Shown here: positions 15,961-23,915 of the stretch, in pieces
Layout of the letters: every line of letters begins with the position of its first letter
How positions within the stretch are numbered: the stretch's first letter is position 1
Assembly: GCF_036321025.1 (NCBI RefSeq)
Contig: NZ_JAZAPB010000002.1
Coordinates: forward strand, 868,001 to 932,000
Reading direction: 5' to 3'
DNA length: 64,000 nt
Source of the DNA: Alteraurantiacibacter hainanensis
GTDB taxonomy: Bacteria > Pseudomonadota > Alphaproteobacteria > Sphingomonadales > Sphingomonadaceae
Position numbers and translations under genes: made by a program
Notes under the pieces: model-generated
Told to the model about the DNA's origin: nothing
The model's database searches: none
What the model saw: only the letters and a program-made list of their open reading frames with translations

Positions 15961-16752
15961 ATGTCATCCGTCGGATCCCTCTTCTCGCCGTTCTCCGGGC
16001 GCATCCTGGATGCCGTTCGCGGCGCGATCTATTCGGTGCGCCGCCGGCTGGAATTGCTGCGCGGAGAACCGCCGCCCGATGCCCATGCTCCACCGTTGCG
16101 CCTGTTCTTCGCGGAATTCGGCCAGTTGTTCGCGCCGGCATTCCGGCTCTTCAAGCCGCCGATCCCTATCGAGAAGGCGGAAAATCCCAAGGTCGTGATC
16201 CTGCTGCCGGGCTTCGCCACCCATCCCTGGCGCATGAAGTACATGGCCAAGGAACTGGAGCGCGCCGGCCACACGGTGAAGCGCTGGGGCCTGGGTTACA
16301 ACTACGGACCGACGCCCGAGAACTTCGAGCAACTTGCAAACCGCGTGTGTTCGGTGCGCGAGCGCTATGGGCAGAGGGTGGTGCTGGTGGGCTGGAGCCT
16401 GGGCGGCATCTTCGCGCGCGAAGTGGCCAAGCTGCATCCGCATTGCGTGGCCAAGGTCGTGACGATGGGCACGCCCTTCAGTCACACTCCCTATTCCAAC
16501 AACATGTGGCGCATCTACCAGTTCACCGCCGGGCACCATGTGGAACAGCCGCCGATAAAGGCGAACACGGCCGAAAAGCCGCCGATGGAAACGGTCGCCT
16601 TCTGGAGTCCGCGCGACGGAGCAATCTCGCGCCGCAGCGCCTGCGGCCTGCCCGGCGAGCGCGATCGCACGGTGGCGTTGCGTTGCACGCACATGGGTTT
16701 TTGCAACTCCAGCGAGGTCATCATCGCGCTTGATCAGGAACTCAAGCGGTAA
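15961..16752 (+). CDS. Alpha/beta hydrolase (lipase/PGAP1-like)
   Basis: About 263 residues. The nucleophile elbow is GWSLGG, with the catalytic Ser near residue 146. The oxyanion-side segment ILLPGFATHPWRM, an acidic candidate in FWSPRDGAIS and the histidine in CTHMGF complete a plausible Ser-Asp-His triad. The fold resembles PGAP1/lipase-like hydrolases acting on esters; the substrate is unknown. There is no signal peptide, but a basic amphipathic N-terminus (residues 10-35) may touch the membrane. The start could be GTG 15952 or ATG 15961. I prefer ATG because the perfect dyad ends exactly at 15951. Confidence 0.8.
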   Translation: MSSVGSLFSPFSGRILDAVRGAIYSVRRRLELLRGEPPPDAHAPPLRLFFAEFGQLFAPAFRLFKPPIPIEKAENPKVVILLPGFATHPWRMKYMAKELERAGHTVKRWGLGYNYGPTPENFEQLANRVCSVRERYGQRVVLVGWSLGGIFAREVAKLHPHCVAKVVTMGTPFSHTPYSNNMWRIYQFTAGHHVEQPPIKANTAEKPPMETVAFWSPRDGAISRRSACGLPGERDRTVALRCTHMGFCNSSEVIIALDQELKR

Positions 16753-16833
16753 TCAGGCTTTGATTACTGGCCAGCTTTCGCGCATGCTGCGATTGCGAAG
16801 GCTGCTGATTCCGGCACAAGCGAGGGGACCCAT

Positions 16834-18264
16834 GTGACCGCGTCCGACACGGACAAGTTCGACGAAATGCACCAGCCCGACGGTTCGGTGCGAGAGGCCT
16901 ACAGCGGCTACAACGAATGGCTGGAGCAGCAGGACGACGGCTGGATGCGCCGCAAGGCGTTCGAGGCCGAGAGCTTCTTCCGCAAGACGGGCATCACCTT
17001 CAACGTCTATGGAGAGGATGACGCGGAAGAGCGTCTGATCCCCTTCGACATGGTGCCGCGCATCATTTCCGGCGGCGAATGGCGTCGGCTGGCACGCGGG
17101 ATCGAGCAGCGCGTACGGGCACTGAACGCGTTCATGCACGATCTCTACCACCGGCAGGAAATCATCCGGTCCGGTCGCCTGCCCGAACGCCTGTTCCGCG
17201 ACAATGCCGCCTGGCTTGCGGAAATGGTCGGTTTCACGCCGCCCGGCGGGGTCTACACCCACATCGTCGGCATCGACCTGGTCCGTACCGGGCCGGACGA
17301 GTTCATGGTGCTGGAAGACAATGCCCGCACGCCCAGCGGCGTCTCCTACATGCTGGAGAACCGCGAGACGATGATGGCCATGTTCCCCGAGCTGTTCAGC
17401 AAGGTGAAGGTCTGCGACGTTTCCGATTATCCGCGTCGCCTGGCCAAGAGTCTTGCCGCCTGCGCTCCCGAGGGAGTGGATGGCAATCCCAGCATCGCCG
17501 TGCTCACGCCGGGCATCTACAATTCCGCCTACTACGAACACGCCTTTCTGGCCGACCAGATGGGCGCCGAGCTGGTGGAGGGCAGCGACCTTCGCGTGGT
17601 GAACGGCAAGGTGCAGATGCGTACCACCGTCGGCTTTCGCCCTGTCGACGTGCTCTACCGCCGGGTGGACGACGATTTCCTCGATCCGTTGACGTTCAAC
17701 CGCGACAGCGTGCTGGGCGTGCCGGGTATCATGGACGTCTACCGCGCGGGCAACATCACCATCGCCAACGCCCCCGGCACCGGGGTGGCGGACGACAAGG
17801 CGATCTATTCCTTCATGCCGGAGATCGTGGAATTCTACACCGGGGAGCAACCCCTGCTGCCCAACGTGGAAACCTTCCGCTGCGCCGATCCGGACGCGCT
17901 GAAATACGTGCTCGACAACCTGGCGGAGCTGGTGGTGAAGGAAGTCCACGGCTCGGGCGGATACGGCATGCTGATCGGGCCGGCCGCCTCGAAAAAGGAA
18001 ATCGCCGAGTTTCGCGCCAAGCTTGAAGCGAGGCCGGATAACTACATCGCGCAGCCCACGCTGTCGCTGTCGACCTGCCCGATCTTCACCAAGAAGGGGC
18101 TTGCCCCCCGCCACGTGGACCTGCGGCCCTTCGTGCTTTGCTCGCCCGATGGCGTGGACATCACGCCCGGCGGCCTGACGCGCGTTGCGCTGAAGAAGGG
18201 ATCGCTGGTGGTCAATTCCAGCCAGGGTGGCGGAACCAAGGACAGCTGGGTGCTGGAGGACTGA
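16834..18264 (+). CDS. Circularly permuted ATP-grasp protein
   Basis: 476 residues from GTG 16834 (site GAGGGGACC). It matches the circularly permuted ATP-grasp type 2 family (DUF404/DUF407). Typical segments are GEWRRLARGIEQRVRALNAFMHDLY, the VLEDNARTPSGVSYMLENR nucleotide/metal region, and KEVHGSGGYGMLIGP. These enzymes are thought to be amide- or peptide-bond-forming ligases. It is the first gene of an operon with an alpha-E protein, a transglutaminase and an Anbu peptidase. That set is a recurrent bacterial neighbourhood proposed to make and process a small peptide-like product. The actual substrate is not established. Confidence 0.92.
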   Translation: MTASDTDKFDEMHQPDGSVREAYSGYNEWLEQQDDGWMRRKAFEAESFFRKTGITFNVYGEDDAEERLIPFDMVPRIISGGEWRRLARGIEQRVRALNAFMHDLYHRQEIIRSGRLPERLFRDNAAWLAEMVGFTPPGGVYTHIVGIDLVRTGPDEFMVLEDNARTPSGVSYMLENRETMMAMFPELFSKVKVCDVSDYPRRLAKSLAACAPEGVDGNPSIAVLTPGIYNSAYYEHAFLADQMGAELVEGSDLRVVNGKVQMRTTVGFRPVDVLYRRVDDDFLDPLTFNRDSVLGVPGIMDVYRAGNITIANAPGTGVADDKAIYSFMPEIVEFYTGEQPLLPNVETFRCADPDALKYVLDNLAELVVKEVHGSGGYGMLIGPAASKKEIAEFRAKLEARPDNYIAQPTLSLSTCPIFTKKGLAPRHVDLRPFVLCSPDGVDITPGGLTRVALKKGSLVVNSSQGGGTKDSWVLED

Positions 18265-18286
18265 TGCACAGCGGAGAAACCTCGTA

Positions 18287-19231
18287 ATGCTGGGACGCGT
18301 CGCCCACGGCATCTTCTGGATGTACCGCTATCTTGAGCGTGCGGAGAACACCGCGCGCCTGCTCGCCGCCGGGCAGCGCATGGCACTGACCCGCGGTCAG
18401 GACATGGCCGACCAGGAATGGAAATCGATCCTGACCACCCTGGGCCTGCGCAAGCCTTACGAGGAGCACTTCGACGATTACGAAGGCGCCCACGTCTGCG
18501 ACTTCGTTCTGCGATCCAAGCACAATTCCGAAAGCGTGCTGTCGATGGTGGAGCGCGCGCGAACCAACGCCCGCGCCTGCCGCTCGGCAATCACGGGCGA
18601 GGTGTGGGAAGCGGTGAACGAGGGTTGGATGACCCTGCGCGACCTGCTGGCGCGCCCGGTTCGCAATTCCAACCTCAACATGTCGCTGGCTGCCATCCGC
18701 CGCGAGAGCACACTGGCACGCGGTGCCTCGCACGGCTCGATGCTGCGCAACGAGACCTACAGCTTCTCGCGCCTGGGCACGTTCCTCGAGCGGGCCGACA
18801 ACACCGCCCGCATCCTCGACGTGAAGTATTACCTGCTGCTGCCCTCGCTGTCCTACGTCGGCACTCCGCTTGACACCGGGCAGTGGGACAACGTGCTGCG
18901 TTCGCTGTCGGCGGAGCGCGCCTACCGGTGGCTCAACGCCGGGCGCATGGACGCCCGCTCCATCGCCGATTTCCTGATCCTGGACGGCCGCTTTCCCCGC
19001 AGCCTGGTTTTCTGCTATTCCGCGATGCGTACCAACCTGTCGGACCTTGCTCAGATACACGGCGAGGAAGGCACCTGCCACGCCGCCATGCGCGAGGCCG
19101 ATCTGCAACTGAGCGGCAAAACGGTGGAAGACATCTTCGACCAGGGGCTGCACCAGTTCCTGCTCGAGTTCATCGCCGGCAACCAGGCGCTGGCCGGTGC
19201 CGTGGCCGAGGATTATCGCTTCGTCTCCTGA
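18287..19231 (+). CDS. Alpha-E domain protein (DUF403)
   Basis: 314 residues from ATG 18287, after a GGAGAAA site. It is an all-helical protein of the alpha-E family. Typical segments are MLGRVAHGIFWMYRYLERAENTARLL, SFSRLGTFLERADNTARILDVKYYLLLP, and the C-terminal helix with FLLEFIAGNQALA. Alpha-E proteins have no known catalytic residues. They always accompany the circularly permuted ATP-grasp ligase, sometimes fused to it, and are presumed to be its partner. The ATP-grasp gene ends 22 bp upstream and the transglutaminase begins 12 bp downstream. Confidence 0.92.
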   Translation: MLGRVAHGIFWMYRYLERAENTARLLAAGQRMALTRGQDMADQEWKSILTTLGLRKPYEEHFDDYEGAHVCDFVLRSKHNSESVLSMVERARTNARACRSAITGEVWEAVNEGWMTLRDLLARPVRNSNLNMSLAAIRRESTLARGASHGSMLRNETYSFSRLGTFLERADNTARILDVKYYLLLPSLSYVGTPLDTGQWDNVLRSLSAERAYRWLNAGRMDARSIADFLILDGRFPRSLVFCYSAMRTNLSDLAQIHGEEGTCHAAMREADLQLSGKTVEDIFDQGLHQFLLEFIAGNQALAGAVAEDYRFVS

Positions 19232-19243
19232 CGGGAAAAAACC

Positions 19244-20068
19244 ATGCGCCTTTCGATCCGCCATACCACCCGTTACCGCTTCGCCAGTCCCGTGGCGCAC
19301 GGGATCCAGCGCCTGCGGTTGACGCCGAAGGAAACGCAGGGCCAGAAAATCCTGGAATGGAACATGGAATTCCAGGGCGCGCGCGAGCAGCTGACCTACG
19401 ACGACCAGAACTTCAACCACGTCACGCTGGTATCGGTGGACGAGGGCGCGACGGAAGTGGTCGTGTCGTGCACCGGCAGGGTTGATACGCAGGACCACGC
19501 GGGAGTCATCGGCCAGCACGCCGGGCACCTGCCGCTGTGGGCCTTTCTCAGCCAGACCGAGCTCACCCGCCCGGGCCCCCGGATCAAGGCGCTGATCGCC
19601 GACGTGGAACGCAGCGAGGAGGGCATGGTGGAAACGTTGCACAACCTTTCCAACGTGATCCGCGACAACGTGGAGTACGGCACCGGCAGCACCGGCGTCG
19701 CCACCACCGGCGAAGAAGCGGTGGAGGAAGGCATGGGCGTCTGCCAGGACCACGCGCATATCTTCATCGCCGCCGCGCGTTCGCTTGACATACCGGCGCG
19801 CTACGTCAGCGGATACCTGATGATGAACGACCGTATCGAGCAGGAGGCGACGCACGCCTGGGCGGAAGCCTACGTGCAGGGTCTCGGCTGGGTCGGTTTC
19901 GACATCTCGAACGGCATCAGTCCCGATCCGCGCTACGTGCGCGTTGCAACCGGGCGCGATTATCGCGATGCCGCCCCTGTTACCGGAATCAGCTATGGTG
20001 CGGTAACGGAAGACCTGTCGGTCGATCTGGCCGTCGAACAGCAAACGGAAGAGCAACAACAACAATGA
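19244..20068 (+). CDS. Transglutaminase-like cysteine protease
   Basis: 274 residues with no signal peptide, so probably cytoplasmic. The N-terminal beta-domain (MRLSIRHTTRYRFASPV) is the transglutaminase N-terminal module. The catalytic core has Cys167 in MGVCQDHAH, His204 in THAWAEAY and Asp220 in GWVGFDIS, a full papain-like triad. In this family the domain usually hydrolyses or transfers peptide amides. In the operon it could cleave or condense the product of the ATP-grasp ligase. Its stop overlaps the Anbu start (ATGA). Confidence 0.93.
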   Translation: MRLSIRHTTRYRFASPVAHGIQRLRLTPKETQGQKILEWNMEFQGAREQLTYDDQNFNHVTLVSVDEGATEVVVSCTGRVDTQDHAGVIGQHAGHLPLWAFLSQTELTRPGPRIKALIADVERSEEGMVETLHNLSNVIRDNVEYGTGSTGVATTGEEAVEEGMGVCQDHAHIFIAAARSLDIPARYVSGYLMMNDRIEQEATHAWAEAYVQGLGWVGFDISNGISPDPRYVRVATGRDYRDAAPVTGISYGAVTEDLSVDLAVEQQTEEQQQQ

Positions 20069-20817
20069 CCTATTGCGTGGGAATGGTGCTCGACAAGGGC
20101 CTCGTTCTGATGAGCGATACCCGGACCAATTCGGGCGTCGACAATATATCCGTGTTCCGCAAGATGTTTCACTGGACCGTTCCGGGAGAGCGGATCATCA
20201 CCCTGATGACGGCGGGCAACCTTGCCACGACGCAGGCGGTGATCAGCCGGCTGGAGGAGCGGACGAAGGCACCGTCGGAACGGCAGAATTCGCTGATGGA
20301 ACTGCAGACCATGTTCCAGGTGGCCAGTGAGACGGGCAAGCTGCTGCGCGAGGTGATCGCCGAAACGCAGGACGATAACGCCCAGCGCGGCAAGGGACGC
20401 TTCACGGCCTCCATCATCCTGGCCGGGCAGATCAAGGGCATGGAACCCCGCCTGTTCATGATCTACCCCGAAGGCAACTTCATCGAGGCCAGTTTCGACA
20501 CCCCCTTCTTCCAGATCGGCGAGACCAAGTACGGTCGACCGATCATCCTTCGCGGATATGACCGGCAGATGAGTTTCGAGGACGCGGTGAAGCTGCTGAT
20601 GGTCAGCTTCGATTCCACCCTCAAGGCTAATCTCTCGGTCGGCCTGCCGCTGGATCTGATGGTGATCGAGCGCGATGGCTTCGCGGCCAAGCACGAGCGG
20701 CGCATCGAAAGCACCGACTCCTATTTCAACGCAATCAGCGACAGCTGGAGCGAGGCGCTGCGCGCCGCTTTCCACTCGCTGCCCGATTACAGCTTCTACC
20801 AGGGGGAAACTACCTAG
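20065..20817 (+). CDS. Anbu proteasome-like peptidase
   Basis: The 250-residue protein is the bacterial Anbu (ancestral beta subunit) type of N-terminal-nucleophile hydrolase, related to HslV and proteasome beta subunits. After removal of Met, Thr2 would be the nucleophile (MTYCVGM). Asp18 in SDTRTN and Lys33 in VFRKM occupy the positions of the proteasome Asp17/Lys33 pair. GNLATTQAV resembles the conserved substrate-pocket region. Anbu homologues form open helical or ring assemblies and their peptidase activity has been hard to demonstrate. Its gene being coupled to ATP-grasp/alpha-E/transglutaminase genes is a known association. Confidence 0.93.
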   Translation: MTYCVGMVLDKGLVLMSDTRTNSGVDNISVFRKMFHWTVPGERIITLMTAGNLATTQAVISRLEERTKAPSERQNSLMELQTMFQVASETGKLLREVIAETQDDNAQRGKGRFTASIILAGQIKGMEPRLFMIYPEGNFIEASFDTPFFQIGETKYGRPIILRGYDRQMSFEDAVKLLMVSFDSTLKANLSVGLPLDLMVIERDGFAAKHERRIESTDSYFNAISDSWSEALRAAFHSLPDYSFYQGETT

Positions 20818-20942
20818 CCGTTTGCGCGGATAGGGGCAGGGCCGGAGGGTCGGGAATTGCCCGCATTGCGGCAACGGCCCCGGAGAAACATCGTAAATGG
20901 ATGTTAACCACGCGGCGCGCGGGCGGACATTTCACGATACAT

Positions 20943-20981
20943 CAATCCGTTATAGGTGGGATTCCGAAGTACTACGGATTG
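20943..20981. promoter_or_regulatory. Inverted repeat upstream of the LuxR-type gene
   Basis: CAATCCGT (20943-20950) and ACGGATTG (20974-20981) are perfect reverse complements 23 bp apart. Between them lies a near-palindrome CCGAAGTACTACGG (20964-20977). The pair ends 34 bp before the regulator ATG at 21016. It could be an autoregulatory operator or a leader hairpin. Confidence 0.4.
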
Positions 20982-21015
20982 GTTCCATGCGGGATTCCTG
21001 CGCAGAAGCTGGTCC

Positions 21016-21732
21016 ATGGAACAGCGTATTTCTATCCACATCGTGGGCGGAAACAGCCGCTCGCGCGCCCAGCAATCCCGCCTCGTCATGGACATGGGGC
21101 ACCATGCGGAAGTCTATTCCGACCTCGTGGAGCTGATCGACAGGCCACCGCGCTCGGGGGTCATCATCGCCAGCGAGGACGTGCTGGAAAACGGTGTCTC
21201 CGCCTTGCTCGACGAACTTGCCAGGGGCGGCATCTGGACGCCGCTGGTCGCCGCCAAGACCGATCCCGGAGTCGACGAAGTCGTTGCGGCGATCCAGGCC
21301 GGAGCGCTCGACTTCGTGACCCTTCCGCTGTCGGAGGGAGAGCTTGAACGCATGATCGCCCATCTCGAAACCGATGCCGGACAGCACGCAGAAGCGCGTC
21401 GCCGCCTGATCGAGGCGCGCCTGCGCATCGGTGCCCTGTCGAAACGGGAGCGCGAGGTGCTCGACTGGCTGGCGGAAGGGTGTTCGAACAAGGCCATCGC
21501 CCGCAACCTCAAGATCAGCCCGCGGACGGTGGAAATTCACCGCGCCAACATGATGGACAAGCTCGGCGCCAGCCACGCGGCGGACGCGGTGCGGCTGAGA
21601 CTGGAAGCGGCCTTTCCAGACGGCGCAGGCAGGGGAAAGCGGAGCGGGCCAGAAAAGCCCGAAGCGACCCGCACCGGCACCGCCTCTACCGGGCGAGCGG
21701 CGGCTTCCGGCATGGTCGATCGAGGGGTTTGA
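21016..21732 (+). CDS. FixJ/NarL-like regulator with degenerate receiver and LuxR HTH
   Basis: 238 residues from ATG 21016. Residues 1-120 have the size and strand-helix rhythm of a CheY receiver (ISIHIVGGNSRSRA, VIIASEDVLENG, PLVAAKT, ALDFVTLPLSEGEL). The acidic pair normally found after the first strand is replaced by GGN, and the phospho-acceptor strand reads IIASED. Phosphorylation is therefore doubtful. The C-terminal half has a full LuxR-type HTH (LSKREREVLDWLAEGCSNKAIARNL, SPRTVEIHRANMM). A basic, low-complexity tail of about 35 residues follows. It stands alone with no histidine kinase nearby. Confidence 0.85.
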   Translation: MEQRISIHIVGGNSRSRAQQSRLVMDMGHHAEVYSDLVELIDRPPRSGVIIASEDVLENGVSALLDELARGGIWTPLVAAKTDPGVDEVVAAIQAGALDFVTLPLSEGELERMIAHLETDAGQHAEARRRLIEARLRIGALSKREREVLDWLAEGCSNKAIARNLKISPRTVEIHRANMMDKLGASHAADAVRLRLEAAFPDGAGRGKRSGPEKPEATRTGTASTGRAAASGMVDRGV

Positions 21733-21744
21733 AGCGCCAGGGTG

Positions 21745-22446
21745 CTACCGGCAGTAGGAATTGCCCTTGATCACGCCTTCCACGTGCAAATGGTCGCTGT
21801 GGTCGGAATTGTAGTCCGGCCCCAGCACCGTGTCGAAGCGGCGGCACGCGCTGCGCTGGACGATGCGCAGGAACTCCCGCTCCTGCGCGCTTCCGCGCCA
21901 GCCGTCCTTCACGCTGATCCGTCGTCCATCGGCCAGCACGAAGCCGCCGATGTCGATGGCATCGGCGCTGGCGTGGGCGGATCGGCGCGAGGTGCCGGCA
22001 ACGTTCCGGCAGGAAAAGCTGCCCATGGTCTGGATGCTGGCCAGCGGCGATCCGAACACCTGCTGCGCCGCGCGGTCGACGCCGAAGCGGGCCCAGGCGG
22101 CAAAGGCGGCGCTGACCGGGCAGGTGACCGGCCCGAGGTTGCGAACGTCCAGCCGGCCATCGTCGCGCGCCAGGGCATGCATCTGCACGGTGTTGAGGTT
22201 GCTGCACCCCTGGCCCAGGTAACGATCGGGCAGGGCATCGAACGACGCCCCCGCCGCGCCCAGTTCCGAAAGGCACTGGCGCTCTGTCGCATCGCGGGCA
22301 AGGGGAGGCGGCGCGTTCACCGTGGCGGACCGGGCGGTGGTGTCGGAGCGGTTGGTGGAGCCGTAGTCGTCGCCCGACCCCTGAGGCACGAGCGAACAGG
22401 CGGATAGGCCCAGCGTCGCCAGCGCCAGAACGACTGTCCGTTTCAT
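21745..22446 (-). CDS. Extensin-family (M15-like) lipoprotein
   Basis: 233 residues from ATG 22446, with the lipoprotein signal MKRTVVLALATLGLSAC. It resembles the bacterial extensin-like C-terminal domain family. SAHASADAIDIGGF and SDHSDHLHVEG near the C-terminus match the zinc-binding pattern S-x-H-x(6)-D and H-x-x-H of LAS/M15-type peptidases such as D-Ala-D-Ala carboxypeptidases. A periplasmic peptidoglycan hydrolase role is therefore likely but unproven. Cysteines at CLSELG, GCSN, TCPVSA, SFSCRNV, SACRRF and the final SYCR suggest disulfides. It is convergent with the LuxR-type regulator and divergent from serC. Confidence 0.8.
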   Translation of the reverse strand: MKRTVVLALATLGLSACSLVPQGSGDDYGSTNRSDTTARSATVNAPPPLARDATERQCLSELGAAGASFDALPDRYLGQGCSNLNTVQMHALARDDGRLDVRNLGPVTCPVSAAFAAWARFGVDRAAQQVFGSPLASIQTMGSFSCRNVAGTSRRSAHASADAIDIGGFVLADGRRISVKDGWRGSAQEREFLRIVQRSACRRFDTVLGPDYNSDHSDHLHVEGVIKGNSYCR

Positions 22447-22570
22447 CGCGGTCTCCATCATCGATGAGCGTAAATGCTTATACCTAACACCCGGTGAATA
22501 CGGCAATGCCGGCAACCCCTCGGATGCACGGCATCCACCCCACCGGTTACACGAGAAACCGCAATTTCGT

Positions 22571-22597
22571 TTGACTCGGGCCGGGCAATCTCTAGTT
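22571..22597 (+). promoter_or_regulatory. Candidate serC promoter
   Basis: TTGACT at 22571-22576 is a good -35 match. A weaker CTAGTT lies at 22592-22597 (spacing 15). It immediately precedes the structured leader of serC, which is where transcription of that leader should begin. No experimental support. Confidence 0.35.
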
Positions 22598-22654
22598 CGC
22601 GCTCCGGGCCACGCGGTCCCAACGCCGCGCGAGCTCTCTGCAAGGAGAGAATAC
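22597..22654 (+). ncRNA. Probable serC leader RNA
   Basis: The segment before serC folds into an outer stem of TCGCGC (22597-22602) with GCGCGA (22627-22632). Inside it, GGGCC pairs imperfectly with GGTCCC. A second hairpin pairs CTCTC (22634-22638) with GAGAG (22645-22649). The second hairpin contains the AAGGAGAG ribosome site, so its folding would block serC translation. This layout and position match the alphaproteobacterial serC leader element described upstream of serC-serA operons. A covariance-model scan would decide. Confidence 0.55.
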
Positions 22655-23815
22655 ATGACTGCACAACCGACGCTCCGTCCGGAGCGCCCTTTCTTTTCAT
22701 CCGGACCCACCTGCAAGCCTCCCGGCTGGTCGCTCGACAAGCTGAGCACCAAGAGCCTGGGCCGCTCGCACCGCTCCAAATATGCCAAGGGCCGGCTGAA
22801 GTACGCCATCGACCTTTCGAAGGAACTGCTCGGCATCCCCGACGACTATCTCGTCGGCATCATGCCCGGTTCCGATACCGGCGCGCTGGAATGCGCCATG
22901 TGGACCATGCTGGGCGCGCGACCCGCGACGGTGGCCGCATGGGAGAGCTTCGGCAACGTGTGGATCCAGGATGCGGTCAAGCAGCTGAAGCTGAAGGACC
23001 TGCAGGTGCTGGACGCCGACTATGGCGAGATCCCCGACCTGTCGCAGGTGCCGCAGGAAAACGACGTGGTCTTCACCTGGAACGGCACGACCTCGGGTGC
23101 CAGGATCCCGAACACCGACTGGCTGGCACCGGGCAGGGAAGGGCTGGCGATCAACGACGCCACCAGTGCCATCTTCGCGCAGGAAATGGACTGGCCGAAA
23201 CTCGATGCCACGACCTATTCCTGGCAGAAGGTGATGGGCTCCGAAGCCCAGCACGGCATGCTGATCCTCTCGCCCAAGGCGGTGGAGCGGATCGAGAGCT
23301 ACGATCCCCCGTGGCCGCTTCCCAAGCTGTTCCGCCTGAAGAAGGGCGACAAGCTGAACCGCTCCATCTTCGAAGGGGCCACGATCAACACCCCCTCCAT
23401 GCTGGCGACAGAGGATTACATCTGGGCGCTGGAATGGGCCAAGTCGATCGGCGGCCGCAAGGCGATGATCGAGCGCGCCAATGCCAACGCCAGGATCGTC
23501 AAGGACTGGATTGAAGCGACGCCCTGGCTGCGCAACATGGTGAGCGATCCGGCCAAGCAGACCAACACCGGCGTGTGCATGGTATTCCAGGGCGACTACA
23601 TCGACGGCCTTTCAGCCGAGGATGCCGCCGCCGTGCCGAAGAAGATCGCTTCGAAACTCGAAGAGATGGACATCGGCTACGACTTCAACGGCTACCGCGA
23701 TGCCCCTCCGGGCCTGCGCATCTGGTGCGGCGGCTCTCTGGAGAGCGAGGACATCAAGCGCCTGCTGCCGTGGATCGAATGGGCCTACGAAGAGCTCAAG
23801 GCCGGCAGCCTCTGA
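22655..23815 (+). CDS. serC: Phosphoserine aminotransferase
   Basis: SerC makes phosphoserine from 3-phosphohydroxypyruvate and glutamate, using PLP. It encodes 386 residues from ATG 22655, set by the AAGGAGAG site. The conserved opening RPFFSSGPTCKPPGWS and the lysine segment TYSWQKVMGSEAQHG, with the PLP-binding Lys, are present. The sequence belongs to the alphaproteobacterial SerC type, longer than and distinct from the E. coli form. serA follows 100 bp later in the same direction, with a palindromic repeat pair in between. The upstream leader probably controls the pair. Confidence 0.95.
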   Translation: MTAQPTLRPERPFFSSGPTCKPPGWSLDKLSTKSLGRSHRSKYAKGRLKYAIDLSKELLGIPDDYLVGIMPGSDTGALECAMWTMLGARPATVAAWESFGNVWIQDAVKQLKLKDLQVLDADYGEIPDLSQVPQENDVVFTWNGTTSGARIPNTDWLAPGREGLAINDATSAIFAQEMDWPKLDATTYSWQKVMGSEAQHGMLILSPKAVERIESYDPPWPLPKLFRLKKGDKLNRSIFEGATINTPSMLATEDYIWALEWAKSIGGRKAMIERANANARIVKDWIEATPWLRNMVSDPAKQTNTGVCMVFQGDYIDGLSAEDAAAVPKKIASKLEEMDIGYDFNGYRDAPPGLRIWCGGSLESEDIKRLLPWIEWAYEELKAGSL

Positions 23816-23824
23816 ATTGGCGAA

Positions 23825-23899
23825 GTCCCGGACGCCAGGTCCGGGACCGCTTTCCCCATGACTGGCCCGATGCGGCCAAAGGTCCCGGTCCGTCCGGGA
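23825..23899. repeat. Paired intergenic palindromes (REP-like)
   Basis: The first hairpin is perfect: GTCCCGGAC (23825-23833), a 5-nt loop, and GTCCGGGAC (23839-23847). The second is TCCCGG (23883-23888), a 5-nt loop and CCGGGA (23894-23899), followed by TGACGG. Two related GC-rich palindromes of the CCGGGA/TCCCGG type in one intergenic gap look like the REP/BIME-style repeats common in this order. They could tune the serC/serA mRNA ratio. Confidence 0.6.
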
Positions 23900-23915
23900 T
23901 GACGGAGTGCAACAC

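Noticed and set aside
16753..20065. Two very long reverse-strand open frames over the ATP-grasp to Anbu operon (16753-18312 and 18212-20065)
   Set aside because: They are antisense shadows of conserved genes, rich in His/Gln/Arg runs, with no domain resemblance or ribosome sites. High G+C causes such frames.
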